Shown: positions 1 through 8,438 of the stretch, piece after piece
How positions within the stretch are numbered: the stretch's first letter is position 1
Layout: the number at the start of each line of letters is the position of its first letter
Assembly (NCBI GenBank): GCA_025055575.1
Contig: JANWWP010000037.1
Location: 1-63,539, forward strand
Source: Flavobacteriales bacterium
Lineage (GTDB): Bacteria; Bacteroidota; Bacteroidia; CAIKAF01
DNA: 63,539 bases
Direction of reading: 5' to 3'
Position numbers and translations under genes: made by a program
Notes under the pieces: model-generated
Databases searched by the model: none
Told to the model about the DNA's origin: nothing
Seen by the model: only the letters and a program-made list of their open reading frames with translations

Positions 1-1
1 T

Positions 2-148
2 TCTACATTCCGGACGGCTGAGCCGGCCCGACCCACACCTTCGCCTACTCCATCCCAACGCTCCACCTCCGCAGGCACCCGCACGGCGGTTCCTCAAAAA
101 TCTTCATCCTCTAAAATCACCAACCCCTCTGCAAATCCTAAAAAATGA
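2..148 (+). CDS. C-terminal tail of an unidentified protein (5' partial)
   Basis: An open frame enters from the left edge and continues for 48 codons to a TGA that overlaps the ATG of the next gene in an ATGA arrangement, which is the typical coupling seen between real genes in this window. The visible residues are low-complexity and rich in Pro, Ser, Thr and Lys (for example PTPSPTPSQRSTS). This looks like a disordered tail, not a folded domain. No function can be given from what is present. The overlap is the main support; a chance open frame cannot be excluded. Confidence 0.4.
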   Translation, partial: STFRTAEPARPTPSPTPSQRSTSAGTRTAVPQKSSSSKITNPSANPKK

Positions 149-1116
149 AAAACATCTGTTTGTCCTTACTCCTGACAACTTTTGCAGCACATTCTTTTCT
201 AAGCGCTCAAACGCCCAGTCGGGTGACGGTCTTCTCCCAGAATGGTGAAAAATTCTGGGTGGTGGTGAACGGCGTCCGCCAGAACGACCAGCCGGCCACT
301 CATGTGCGCGTGACAGGCCTCACCATGCCCAACGCACTGTTTAAGATCATTTTTGAAGACGAATCCATTCGATCCATTGATAAAAATACCCTGTTGCGCG
401 ATGGCGATAACAAACCCATTGAAATAAATTACGTTTTGCGGCGCAATAAAAAAGGGGAGATGGTGATGAATGTGAGTTCTTTTGCGCCGATAGAAGAACA
501 AATGGCCGCTGCACCTCCGCCCAGAGATATGGCTGTGGTCAGTTACCGGCCTAATGAACGCCAGAACAACATTATCCAACTTCCCGGCGGGGCCATCACC
601 ACAACCACCACGACGACCACCACCACGACCACCGTGGGCCAAACAATGCCGGGTATGAATGTGACCATTCAGGACGACCTGGCGGGAGGCCAGGTCGGCG
701 TCAACATGAACATGGGTGGGATCCAGCATAACATGGAAATCCGCGAATCCCAGACACAGACGATGGTCCAGCCCTCCCGTCCCCCTCAAGCCACCACGGC
801 CACGATAAACACCCCGGGCCGTTGTGCTGTACCTGTTTCCCAAAGCAGTTTTGAGACCTTCAAAAACAGTTTGCGCAACACATCTTTTTCGGACTCACAG
901 GAAAAAATGGCCCGCGATTACGTTCGTAAAAATTGCCTGAGCGCCCAGCAGATTAAGGAAATGATCAGTCTGTTGAAATTTGATGATACTCAGCTCAGCG
1001 TGGCCAAATTTGCCTATGATACCTGCGTAGATAAGGAAAATTATTTTTTGGTGGCCGAAGCGCTTAAGTTTTCTTCCTCGCGGGATGAGTTGATGGAATA
1101 CATCAGCACGCGATGA
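145..1116 (+). CDS. Secreted DUF4476 domain protein
   Basis: This 323-residue protein begins with a Sec signal peptide (cleavage likely after LSAQ, about residue 22). The C-terminal part, about residues 230-320, has the helical repeats of the DUF4476 family: a lead SSFETFKNSLRN, then KMARDYVRKNCLSAQQI and DDTQLSVAKFAYDTCVD. That domain is common in Bacteroidota exported proteins and has no established biochemical role. The middle is Pro/Gln/Thr-rich and holds an uninterrupted run of 12 threonines encoded at 598-633. It probably sits in the periplasm or outer envelope. It overlaps the preceding frame by 4 nt and converges on the RNA methyltransferase gene with only 6 nt between stops. Confidence 0.85.
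   Translation: MKNICLSLLLTTFAAHSFLSAQTPSRVTVFSQNGEKFWVVVNGVRQNDQPATHVRVTGLTMPNALFKIIFEDESIRSIDKNTLLRDGDNKPIEINYVLRRNKKGEMVMNVSSFAPIEEQMAAAPPPRDMAVVSYRPNERQNNIIQLPGGAITTTTTTTTTTTTVGQTMPGMNVTIQDDLAGGQVGVNMNMGGIQHNMEIRESQTQTMVQPSRPPQATTATINTPGRCAVPVSQSSFETFKNSLRNTSFSDSQEKMARDYVRKNCLSAQQIKEMISLLKFDDTQLSVAKFAYDTCVDKENYFLVAEALKFSSSRDELMEYISTR
598..633 (+). repeat. Twelve consecutive Thr codons (ACN tract)
   Basis: A microsatellite-like ACC/ACA/ACG tract encodes 12 threonines inside the DUF4476 protein. Because all repeats are whole codons, length change would alter the linker without shifting frame. Confidence 0.9.
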
Positions 1117-1122
1117 ATGGAC

Positions 1123-1941
1123 TTAACCAGGAACACATTTGTCCCGGGGTTTACAATTCCACTTTTTTGCCAGACTAAGTTCCCGCATCAAAATAGCGCC
1201 GGCCAAAGCCACATTGAGCGAATCCGGCGGGTGGGGATCGCCCGACGGAATATGTACCCGATGAAAAGGCGGGTGAAACCAGGCAGCGTCCAGCCCGTGC
1301 GCTTCGCTGCCGAGTACCAGCGCTACGGAAGCATTGGGGTTGTACGCTGAAGGAGAAAAATCATCAGGTTCCAACGCCGTTACAAAAACTTGGGAGGAGC
1401 TTTCGGACAATGCTTTTATAAGGTTTGCGCGCTCCGGAAAAATGATATTCAAAGCAGCCAAGGAGCCCATGGCCGCCTGCACCACTTTGGGATTATATAC
1501 GTCCACAGGCGTTCCGGTCAGGGCCACGTGGCGAAAACCAAACCAATGGGCGGCGCGCAGCAAGGTGCCCACATTGCCCGGGTCGGCCAGACTGTCTAAA
1601 ATTAAAAGGCGGCTTCCCCGGATCCATTCGGAAATCGAACAAGGTTTTGGAATTTCCAGGACACCTAGGATGCCGGAGGGAGTTTCCTGGGCGCTCAGGT
1701 GGTCGAATTCAGTTTCCGAAGCCACATACACCGGAGCATCGGCCAGCCAGGAGGGCCTGTCTTTATCCCGTCGCAGAATGAAAAAGTGGGCTTTTGCCCC
1801 CAAGCGCAGACTGTCGTGCAAGGTTTTAAAGCCTTCGGCCAGATAAAGCCCCAGGGCTTTACGAAACTTCTTCTTGTGCAGCTTTGCTACGAGCCCTTTG
1901 GTCTTTGTGGTGACGGGCCTTGCTTCTGGAGGCCCGGTCAT
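1123..1941 (-). CDS. TrmH/SpoU-family RNA 2'-O-methyltransferase
   Basis: This is a SPOUT-class methyltransferase that transfers a methyl group from SAM to a ribose 2'-OH in tRNA or rRNA. All three SpoU motifs are visible: motif 1 near residues 112-130 (DSLADPGNVGTLLRAA, with the conserved Asn and Arg), motif 2 near 212-224 (ALVLGSEAHGLD) and motif 3 near 235-258 (HIPSGDPHPPDSLNVALA, the knot region). The N-terminal 100 residues match the substrate-binding domain of the TrmH/RlmB group. At 272 residues it has the normal length. The exact substrate (23S rRNA or tRNA) cannot be assigned. It is the third gene of a leftward run after the RidA-like and rhodanese genes; its ATG overlaps the rhodanese stop by 4 nt. 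Confidence 0.88.
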   Translation of the reverse strand: MTGPPEARPVTTKTKGLVAKLHKKKFRKALGLYLAEGFKTLHDSLRLGAKAHFFILRRDKDRPSWLADAPVYVASETEFDHLSAQETPSGILGVLEIPKPCSISEWIRGSRLLILDSLADPGNVGTLLRAAHWFGFRHVALTGTPVDVYNPKVVQAAMGSLAALNIIFPERANLIKALSESSSQVFVTALEPDDFSPSAYNPNASVALVLGSEAHGLDAAWFHPPFHRVHIPSGDPHPPDSLNVALAGAILMRELSLAKKWNCKPRDKCVPG

Positions 1942-2348
1942 TTGTTTTTAGCGACAGGAAGACCCTGCTTGAGCCATTGATACATTCCTCCTTTCATGTC
2001 CGTCACTTGCGCATACCCCAGACTTTTTATCCATTCTGAAGCCTCCGCACTGCGCCCGCCCATATAGCAGTACACGAAAATGGGAGTGCTTTTTGAAATG
2101 TTGAGCGCTTTGAATTTTTCTTTGAAATCCTCGGCCTGCCAATTCAGAAGTTGGGCGCCTTCCAAATGACCGGATTTAAATTCCGATGGGGTACGCACAT
2201 CCAAGAGGACATAAGGCTGGCGGAGTTCTTTAACTTCTTTTAAGGCTTCATCAAATTCCACAGGGCTCAGGGTCACTTTTTGAGCTGTAAGATTCGATCC
2301 GACCCCGAAATGGAGAAAAATGCTAAAGGCAAAAATTAATCTTTTCAT
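1938..2348 (-). CDS. Exported single-domain rhodanese
   Basis: A 136-residue protein with a signal peptide (cleavage near TAQ at residue 23) and one rhodanese fold. The family signature DVRTP is at residues 50-54 and the active-site loop is C94-YMGGRS, so the catalytic cysteine that carries a persulfide is present. Rhodanese domains move sulfane sulfur; the leader peptide places this one in the periplasm. It lies 4 nt after the RidA-like gene and overlaps the downstream methyltransferase by ATGA, so the three are probably co-transcribed, although no shared function is evident. The physiological sulfur acceptor is unknown. Confidence 0.88.
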   Translation of the reverse strand: MKRLIFAFSIFLHFGVGSNLTAQKVTLSPVEFDEALKEVKELRQPYVLLDVRTPSEFKSGHLEGAQLLNWQAEDFKEKFKALNISKSTPIFVYCYMGGRSAEASEWIKSLGYAQVTDMKGGMYQWLKQGLPVAKNK

Positions 2349-2352
2349 GTGT

Positions 2353-2775
2353 TTAAATGGTGGCTATCACTTTAAGCTCAATGGCAATCGGCGTTGGGAG
2401 GGCATTGATCTCCAGGGTGGTGCGGCAGGGAGGATTGTGAGGAAAATATTCTGCCCAGAGCTTATTGTAGATCGGAAAATCTTTTTTCATGTTGGTGAGA
2501 AAAACTGTCACGTCCACAATATTTTCCCAGCGACTGCCGGCTTCTTCCAGCACCGTGCGGACATTTTCGAAAACGCTGCGGCACTGCACCTCGATATCGT
2601 AATCCACAATGCGGCCTTGATCGTCCAAAGTGACCCCAGGAATGTCCCGGCTGCCCCTGCGCCGCGGGCCCACTCCGCTCAGGAAAAGCAAATTTCCCAC
2701 CCGGCGGGCGTGGGGATAGTGGCCCACCGGCTCCGGAGCTTTTTCAGAAACAAGGCTATCCTTTAAGTTTGTCAT
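2353..2775 (-). CDS. RidA/YjgF family protein, 2-aminomuconate deaminase-like subgroup
   Basis: The 140-residue protein (start ATG at 2775; the open frame extends further upstream but into the divergent gene) has the Rid-family fold: GHYPHARRVGNLLFLSGVGP near the N-terminus, FLTNMK in the middle and PCRTTLEINALP with the conserved Arg near residue 120, followed by the conserved Glu in IAIELKV. The family deaminates enamine/imine intermediates. The PHARR.G start, the IPGVTLDDQG insert and the TTLEINALPTP ending resemble the 2-aminomuconate deaminase branch used in kynurenine-route tryptophan degradation, but no other gene of that route is nearby. First gene of the leftward trio; its promoter is inside the divergent DinB gene. 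Confidence 0.85.
   Translation of the reverse strand: MTNLKDSLVSEKAPEPVGHYPHARRVGNLLFLSGVGPRRRGSRDIPGVTLDDQGRIVDYDIEVQCRSVFENVRTVLEEAGSRWENIVDVTVFLTNMKKDFPIYNKLWAEYFPHNPPCRTTLEINALPTPIAIELKVIATI
2764..2771 (+). promoter_or_regulatory. Candidate -7 element for the DinB-fold gene
   Basis: TAAGTTTG matches the Bacteroidota -7 consensus TAnnTTTG exactly and lies 9 nt before the TTG start of the rightward gene, inside the first codons of the RidA-like gene. No TTG is seen at the usual -33 spacing, so this is a half-supported promoter. Confidence 0.35.
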
Positions 2776-2780
2776 AAAAC

Positions 2781-3332
2781 TTGGAGAATACTTTGTCCAC
2801 AAATTTAACTTCAAATCCTTCGTGGCAGAAGCTTGAAGCGTTAAGGGCGGACATAGAAAAAATGTGCTTATCGGCTGGCGAAGCTCGGTGTTCAGCGGTG
2901 CCTCAGGATGGGAGCTGGAGCGTGAAACAGGTGGTGGATCATATCCTGAAATCGGAAGCGGGGACTTTGCAGTACATACAAAAGAAATCATCCTTTCCAG
3001 ACACACTCCCGTCCACGACACCTTCCGCTTTTTTAAGAGCCTTCCTTCTACAGGCAGCTCTGCGCAGCCCTTTTCGATTCCAGGCGCCGCATCCCGTCAA
3101 GGCAGCCGACGTTCAGGAACTTCCTTCTATGGAACATTTGCTCACGCAATGGCGTGAGATTCGGCGGTCGTGGCAGATCTTTTTGGAAAATTATCCGGAA
3201 GAATTTCTATCCAAACTGGTATTTCGCCATCCTCTGGCCGGTCGCCTCACAATTTTCCAAACCTTGCGTTTTATGGCCGATCATCTTAAGCGCCATCAGA
3301 AGCAGATCCAACGTCTTCTCCACAGTCCATGA
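2781..3332 (+). CDS. DinB-fold (YfiT/DinB superfamily) protein
   Basis: A 183-residue protein with the four-helix DinB architecture: an N-terminal helix (SWQKLEALRADIEKM), the family segment WSVKQVVDHILKSE containing the first putative metal-binding His, and the C-terminal RFMADHLKRHQKQIQRLL containing two more His residues. The three-histidine pattern is that of DinB-like putative metal-dependent hydrolases or thiol-dependent transferases. The TTG start is chosen because the first helix would be lost from any later ATG; TTG at 2793 is the alternative. Only 5 nt separate this start from the divergent RidA-like start. The substrate is unknown. Confidence 0.75.
   Translation: MENTLSTNLTSNPSWQKLEALRADIEKMCLSAGEARCSAVPQDGSWSVKQVVDHILKSEAGTLQYIQKKSSFPDTLPSTTPSAFLRAFLLQAALRSPFRFQAPHPVKAADVQELPSMEHLLTQWREIRRSWQIFLENYPEEFLSKLVFRHPLAGRLTIFQTLRFMADHLKRHQKQIQRLLHSP
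2800..2807 (-). promoter_or_regulatory. Candidate -7 element for the RidA-like operon
   Basis: Read on the minus strand, TAAATTTG matches TAnnTTTG and is 24 nt upstream of the RidA-like ATG, inside the beginning of the divergent DinB-fold gene. No clear -33 TTG is present. Confidence 0.4.
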
Positions 3333-3348
3333 CTTCGATTCCTGAGCC

Positions 3349-6300
3349 ATGTTCCAAGAATTTTCGGGAAATCCGGTTTTAGAAAAAAGAAAAAAATGGA
3401 TCGGGTGTTTCCAAAGAATTTCGGCAGTTCACGGCCTTTTTCTTTTCTGTCTTGGTTTCCCCTTTTTCCTAACCACAGCCTGTTTTTTCAAAAAAAGAAA
3501 AAATGAGACCTTGTCTTATGCCCGCTTTGTGAATCCTTTTATTGGTACAGGTGGTCATGGCCACACCTTTCCCGGCGCCACCCGGCCATTTGGAATGGTG
3601 CAACTGAGTCCGGATACACGGTTGGAAGGGTGGGATGGCTGTAGTGGTTACCACTACGATGACAAAAAAATATTCGGATTTTCACATACACATCTGAGCG
3701 GGACCGGTGTATCGGATTACGGGGACATTCTGGTTTTGCCCTTCCAGGGACCTGTAATTTGGGATAAGGCGCGCTACGCCACGCCTTTCCGACATGAAAC
3801 CGAAACCGCCTGGGCTGGGTATTATGCTGTGACGCTAGAGCGCTATAAAATCCGGGCAGAACTGACCGCTACCCCACGCGTAGGCATCCATCGTTATACA
3901 TGCACTGATACGGCGCGGCCCCTAAGTCTGCTCCTGGACTTGGAGCACCGCGACAGGGTTCTGGACAGTTGGGTGCGGGTAGTGAGCGATACGGAGATTG
4001 TGGGTTTTAGAAGGAGCGCTTCCTGGAGTCCTGACCAGCATGTGTACTTCTGCATGCGCTTTAATGCTCCCTTTTTCCGAACCGATTGGCAGATAAATAG
4101 AAAACCTGCACGTCCGGATTCTGCGGCCGCCAGAACTCCCCAACTTAAATTGGCATTCACTTTCAGGCCACGTCTGCAGCCTTTGGTGGTGCGGGTGGGG
4201 CTATCGGCGGTGAGCGCTGAAAACGCCCGGCTGAATCTGGAATATGAAGCGCCCCATTCCAGGTTCGAATCTTACAAAACGGAAGCCGAAGAGCATTGGA
4301 ATAAAGAGCTCAGTAAAATTGAAATTGAGGGCGCCAGCGCGGAGGAGCGGACCCTTTTTTATACCGCCTGGTATCATTGCATGATAGCGCCCAATTTGTA
4401 TTGCGACGTCAACGGGCAATACCGGGGAAGAGACGGGAAAATACATACTGCAAAAGGTTTCCAGTATTACACTGTGTTTTCGTTGTGGGATACCTACAGG
4501 GCTTTACATCCTTTGCTGGCGCTCACCCATCCTGAAGAAACCCAGGACTGGATCCACACTTTTCTGACCCAGTACCAGCAAGGTGGGGCTTTACCGGTGT
4601 GGGAACTGGCTTCCACGGAAACCCATTGCATGATAGGTTATCATGCCGTGCCTGTGATACTGGAAGCTTGGCTTCGCGGAATTCGGTCCTTTGATGCCGA
4701 ATTGGCACTCCAAGCCATGGTTTCAGCTGCCACGGACAGCAGCCGAGGCCTGGATCAATATCAAAAACAGGGTTTCATCACCAATGACCATGAACATGAA
4801 AGCGTGTCAAAAACAGTGGAATATAGTTATGATGACTGGTGTATCGCTCAGTTCGCAAGACTGTTGAAGAAATTCCGGGTCTATGAAAAATTCCGGCTCC
4901 GCGCTCTGAACTACAGGCACTTGTTCGATCCGGAAACACACTTTCTGAGGGGAAAAATTCAGGGATTTTGGTACACCCCCTTTGACCCTAAAGAAGTCAA
5001 TAATTTTTATACCGAAGCCAATGCATGGCAATATGCCTTCGCTCCCGTGCAGGACGTGGAGGGCCTTATTCACCTTCATGGAGGCGACTCTGCTTTCGCG
5101 CGGTTTCTGGAAAGGATGTTCACGGACACGGGTATGACAGGCCGGCATCAGGTGGATATCACAGGCTTGATAGGCCAATATGCCCATGGCAATGAACCCA
5201 GTCATCACATTCCGTACTTGTTTAATTATTGTGGAAGGCCCTGGCGCACACAGGCTCTTGTTCATTATATCCGGAAAAACTTTTATAGGAATGCCCCGGA
5301 CGGGCTCATTGGCAACGAAGATTGCGGTCAAATGAGCGCCTGGTACGTGTTCAGCGCTTTAGGTTTTTACCCTGTGACGCCAGGCAGTGGCTTCATGGCT
5401 CTTGGAACCCCCCTTTTCCCTAAAGTGCGCATCCGGCTTGGCAGCGGCCGGATTTTGGAAGTGATGGTTCCGGGATATCAACCGGATAGGCCGTATGTTC
5501 ATAAAGTGCGCCTGGATGGTCATGTGTATCATGCACTCTGGCTGGGGGAAGATGTGTTTAAGTATGGGGGGCGTCTTGAATTTCAGGTTTCTGACAAACC
5601 CCATTTCCGGACCTTTTCCATGGAGGAAATGCGCCCACCTCAACGTAAGGAAGAGGCAGGTTTTGTAGCTGTTCCGGGCATGAGGGCCCAACCCAATCCT
5701 TTCCAGGATTCCACTCAGCTCATCATTCGGCATATTCAGGCAAAAGCCAATATTTGGGTCCAGGTGCCAGGGCAGGACAGTTTTTCCCTGTACGGCGGAC
5801 CGCTGCACCTGAAAAAGGCCGGATTTTTGGAGGCCTATGCCGAGTTCGCAGGTTATAAAAGTCCGACGGTACAAGGATGGATTGCCCAAATTCCCAAAGG
5901 TCGGTCGATTCAGATTCTTTCTACGCCCCATCCGATGTACAAGGGATCGGGTCCCAACATGCTAATCGACAGTGTGATGAGTCCGGAAATTTGGCAAAAT
6001 GGTATGTGGCAGAGTTACTTCGGTCAGGATTTCCGCGCGGTGGTCGATTTGGGTTCACGCCAACGCTTAAAATTTGCAGGAATTCATGTGCTGGATTATG
6101 CTTCAGCCTGGATTCTTTTCCCGCGCGAAGTTTTAATTGAAGGCAGCCTCGATGGTAAAAAATATCGCACTTTGAAGATTATCAAAAACCCTGAACCTCC
6201 ACAGGATCTGCCGGCGCGCACCCGCCTGATGGGCGGCAAAGTGTCGGGAATCTGGCGCTATGTGCGCGTCACAGCCCGCAATGCAGGCCCCTTGCCAGCT

Positions 6301-6360
6301 TGGCACGAAAGCCACGGCCAGCCAGCCCACCTTTTTATTGATGAGGTGCTGGTGTATTAG
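3349..6360 (+). CDS. GH92 family glycoside hydrolase (alpha-mannosidase type)
   Basis: The 1003-residue protein carries the hallmarks of GH92: FVNPFIGTGGHGHTFPGA near residue 63, the N-terminal beta-sandwich with GFSHTHLSGTG, and the catalytic-domain signatures GNEPSHHIPYLFNYCGRP and GNEDCGQMSAWYVFSALG near residues 620-670. Family members are calcium-dependent exo-alpha-mannosidases acting on host or microbial glycans. The N-terminus has a long basic n-region and a hydrophobic stretch ending LTTAC, a possible lipobox, so a surface or periplasmic lipoprotein is likely. The last ~230 residues add a beta-sandwich resembling an F5/8-type C (carbohydrate-binding) module, with the segment SLDGKKYRTLKII. 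There is no SusC/SusD pair beside it. It follows the DinB-fold gene by 16 nt. Confidence 0.92.
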   Translation: MFQEFSGNPVLEKRKKWIGCFQRISAVHGLFLFCLGFPFFLTTACFFKKRKNETLSYARFVNPFIGTGGHGHTFPGATRPFGMVQLSPDTRLEGWDGCSGYHYDDKKIFGFSHTHLSGTGVSDYGDILVLPFQGPVIWDKARYATPFRHETETAWAGYYAVTLERYKIRAELTATPRVGIHRYTCTDTARPLSLLLDLEHRDRVLDSWVRVVSDTEIVGFRRSASWSPDQHVYFCMRFNAPFFRTDWQINRKPARPDSAAARTPQLKLAFTFRPRLQPLVVRVGLSAVSAENARLNLEYEAPHSRFESYKTEAEEHWNKELSKIEIEGASAEERTLFYTAWYHCMIAPNLYCDVNGQYRGRDGKIHTAKGFQYYTVFSLWDTYRALHPLLALTHPEETQDWIHTFLTQYQQGGALPVWELASTETHCMIGYHAVPVILEAWLRGIRSFDAELALQAMVSAATDSSRGLDQYQKQGFITNDHEHESVSKTVEYSYDDWCIAQFARLLKKFRVYEKFRLRALNYRHLFDPETHFLRGKIQGFWYTPFDPKEVNNFYTEANAWQYAFAPVQDVEGLIHLHGGDSAFARFLERMFTDTGMTGRHQVDITGLIGQYAHGNEPSHHIPYLFNYCGRPWRTQALVHYIRKNFYRNAPDGLIGNEDCGQMSAWYVFSALGFYPVTPGSGFMALGTPLFPKVRIRLGSGRILEVMVPGYQPDRPYVHKVRLDGHVYHALWLGEDVFKYGGRLEFQVSDKPHFRTFSMEEMRPPQRKEEAGFVAVPGMRAQPNPFQDSTQLIIRHIQAKANIWVQVPGQDSFSLYGGPLHLKKAGFLEAYAEFAGYKSPTVQGWIAQIPKGRSIQILSTPHPMYKGSGPNMLIDSVMSPEIWQNGMWQSYFGQDFRAVVDLGSRQRLKFAGIHVLDYASAWILFPREVLIEGSLDGKKYRTLKIIKNPEPPQDLPARTRLMGGKVSGIWRYVRVTARNAGPLPAWHESHGQPAHLFIDEVLVY

Positions 6361-6394
6361 TGATAAATTTTCCCCAATCCCACGCCAACCCGTC

Positions 6395-6402
6395 TATCTT
6401 TG
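6395..6402 (+). promoter_or_regulatory. Candidate -7 element of the yidC promoter
   Basis: TATCTTTG fits TAnnTTTG and sits 27 nt before the yidC ATG in the 69-nt gap after the GH92 gene. A -33 TTG at the expected distance is not obvious. Confidence 0.45.
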
Positions 6403-6429
6403 CCCCGCTTTTTCTGATAGTTTCCGTTC

Positions 6430-8325
6430 ATGGACCGCAATTCACTTATTGGCATCCTTCTCATTGTACTCACCGTCATCGTATTTTCCATCATAAATCA
6501 GCCGGATAAGGAACAACTCGCTCGCCAGAAAGCGCTTCGGGATAGTTTACAAAAAGCACGAGAACAGGCCATCCTGGCCGATAGTCTTTCTTTGGATAAA
6601 AGCGCGAGGGACTCCGTTGAACAAAACCCCATAGTACCTCATAGCGACGGCGCTTCCTTGCCTGCCGTTGGACCTTTTACGGCATCTGCTCTCAAACCTG
6701 GTGAAATTTTCAGGTGGCGCAATCCGGAAATGGAAATTGTATTCAACAGCCGGGGCGCTAAAATGGAAAACATTCGCCTGTTGAATTACCGGAATTACCT
6801 AAGTGGCGATACTTTATCATTATTTATCCCCGGTAGTCAACGGTTTGGCATACCCCTTTCTATTGGCCATCGTCTTATCCGCACCGATAGTCTCACGTTT
6901 TCCATGGCGGTTAAGACCTTAGCCGGCGATACAACACAGGTGCAGTTCAGCCTTCGGAGCGACAGTGTAGATGCCGGTCTGGACATGACCTACATTTTGC
7001 CGCCTTCAGGCTATATGTTGGGATTGCGCGTCACGGGTCACCACCTGGGGCGTCTGGCGCCCGGGCAGCCCTTTGACCTGGAATGGGAACAAAAAACGCC
7101 CCAACAAGAAAAAGATGCTCAGAACGAAAAAAGCAAATCCACAATATTTTTTCAGGACAAATCTGGCAGTGTGGATGAGTTGGGAAGCCGGGAAGAGGAA
7201 AAAGAAGAAATTGATTATGATTTAAAGTGGGTGGGTTTTTCACAACAATTCTTCACCAGCACGCTTATTGCCCAGGAGGCTCATTCGCGGCCCATTACAC
7301 TCCAAACGTCTCCTTCCGATAAAAACGTTACCGGGTGGCTCCGCCACTACCAGGCCACCTTGCGCCTTCCATTTACAGGAGAAGGCCAGGAACATTGTTC
7401 TTTTAATTTTTACACCGGACCGAAGGATTATAAGATACTCAAAAAATATGACCTGGGCTTGGAGGAGCAAATTAACCTGGGGTGGCGCGGGTTTCGTTGG
7501 ATCAATACGCTGTTTATCATCAACATTTTTCAATGGCTGAGTGACCTGAATTTGAATTACGGCCTCATCATTTTTATTCTGACCCTGATAGTGAAAATTG
7601 TTTTGTCTCCTATTACATACCGCATGTATGTGTCCAGCGCTAAAATGCGGATTCTCAAACCAGACATCGATGCGCTCAATGCCAAATACCCGGATCCGTC
7701 CGATGCTCTTAAAAAAAATCAGGAAATGATGACGCTGTACCGGCGGGCCGGTGTGAATCCTTTGGCCGGCTGTATTCCGGCGCTTCTACAGATGCCTTTG
7801 TTGTTTGCTATGCTGAGTTTTTTCCCGTCATCCATTGAGCTCAGGCAGCAATCCTTCCTCTGGGCCGATGACCTCAGTACCTACGATGCCATCTTTACGT
7901 TTGGTTACGTGCCCTTGCTTAGTGACTGGTATGGCAGCCATGTGAGCCTCCTTGCGATATTAATGACCGCCTCCACGGTGCTCTACACCCTGATGACCAA
8001 TACCAACTTAGGTACCGGCCCTCAGGCCCAGCAAATGAAAATCATGATGTACATTATGCCGGTCTTTTTCCTTCTCTTTCTGAACAGCCAGCCGGCCGCT
8101 TTGTGTTTGTATTATTTGATTGCAAACGTGATCTCTATTCTGCAGACCATCGTCATTCGGGAGTACATCATCGATGAGAATAAGCTGCGCGCACGTATTG
8201 AGGAAAACAAAAGACGCCCGGAAACCAAAAAATCCAAATGGCAGCAACGCCTGGAAGAAATTCAACGCATGCAACGTCAACGGTCAGAAGAACTGCAAAA
8301 GCGTCAGCGCAGAAGCCGTCGCTAA
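6430..8325 (+). CDS. yidC: Membrane protein insertase YidC
   Basis: YidC inserts and folds inner-membrane proteins, alone or with SecYEG. The 631-residue length and architecture match the Bacteroidota form: an N-terminal anchor (LIGILLIVLTVIVFSII), a large periplasmic beta-sandwich (about residues 80-350), then the conserved five-helix core starting around residue 360 with LNYGLIIFILTLIVKI. The core contains the conserved Arg-bearing cytoplasmic hairpin (SPITYRMYVSSAKMRILKP) and the signature NPLAGCIPALLQMPLLFAM. The C-terminal tail is strongly basic (KKSKWQQRLEEI to RQRRSRR), as expected for ribosome contact. It has its own candidate promoter and ends at a strong terminator. Confidence 0.97.
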   Translation: MDRNSLIGILLIVLTVIVFSIINQPDKEQLARQKALRDSLQKAREQAILADSLSLDKSARDSVEQNPIVPHSDGASLPAVGPFTASALKPGEIFRWRNPEMEIVFNSRGAKMENIRLLNYRNYLSGDTLSLFIPGSQRFGIPLSIGHRLIRTDSLTFSMAVKTLAGDTTQVQFSLRSDSVDAGLDMTYILPPSGYMLGLRVTGHHLGRLAPGQPFDLEWEQKTPQQEKDAQNEKSKSTIFFQDKSGSVDELGSREEEKEEIDYDLKWVGFSQQFFTSTLIAQEAHSRPITLQTSPSDKNVTGWLRHYQATLRLPFTGEGQEHCSFNFYTGPKDYKILKKYDLGLEEQINLGWRGFRWINTLFIINIFQWLSDLNLNYGLIIFILTLIVKIVLSPITYRMYVSSAKMRILKPDIDALNAKYPDPSDALKKNQEMMTLYRRAGVNPLAGCIPALLQMPLLFAMLSFFPSSIELRQQSFLWADDLSTYDAIFTFGYVPLLSDWYGSHVSLLAILMTASTVLYTLMTNTNLGTGPQAQQMKIMMYIMPVFFLLFLNSQPAALCLYYLIANVISILQTIVIREYIIDENKLRARIEENKRRPETKKSKWQQRLEEIQRMQRQRSEELQKRQRRSRR

Positions 8326-8395
8326 CCTTTACGGGTTAAGGTTCAAGGAAAAATTAAAAAGTTCCAGGAATTCAATTATTATACTGCCAAAATAA

Positions 8396-8419
8396 AAAAG
8401 CCCGCCTGAGCGGGCTTTT
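8396..8419. terminator. Bidirectional intrinsic terminator
   Basis: A perfect 10-bp stem (AAAAGCCCGC / GCGGGCTTTT) closes a CTGA loop. It has a GC-rich core with an A-tract on one side and a T-tract on the other, so it can end transcription from yidC on the plus strand and from the T9SS cargo gene on the minus strand. It is the clearest terminator in the window. Confidence 0.88.
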
Positions 8420-8438
8420 CCGAATTCCATGGTAATTT

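Noticed and set aside
199-843. 214-residue open frame on the minus strand
   Set aside because: It is fully antisense to the DUF4476 gene, which has a signal peptide and a recognisable domain; the antisense product has no family pattern and is Gly/His-rich as expected from the reverse of the Pro/Thr region.
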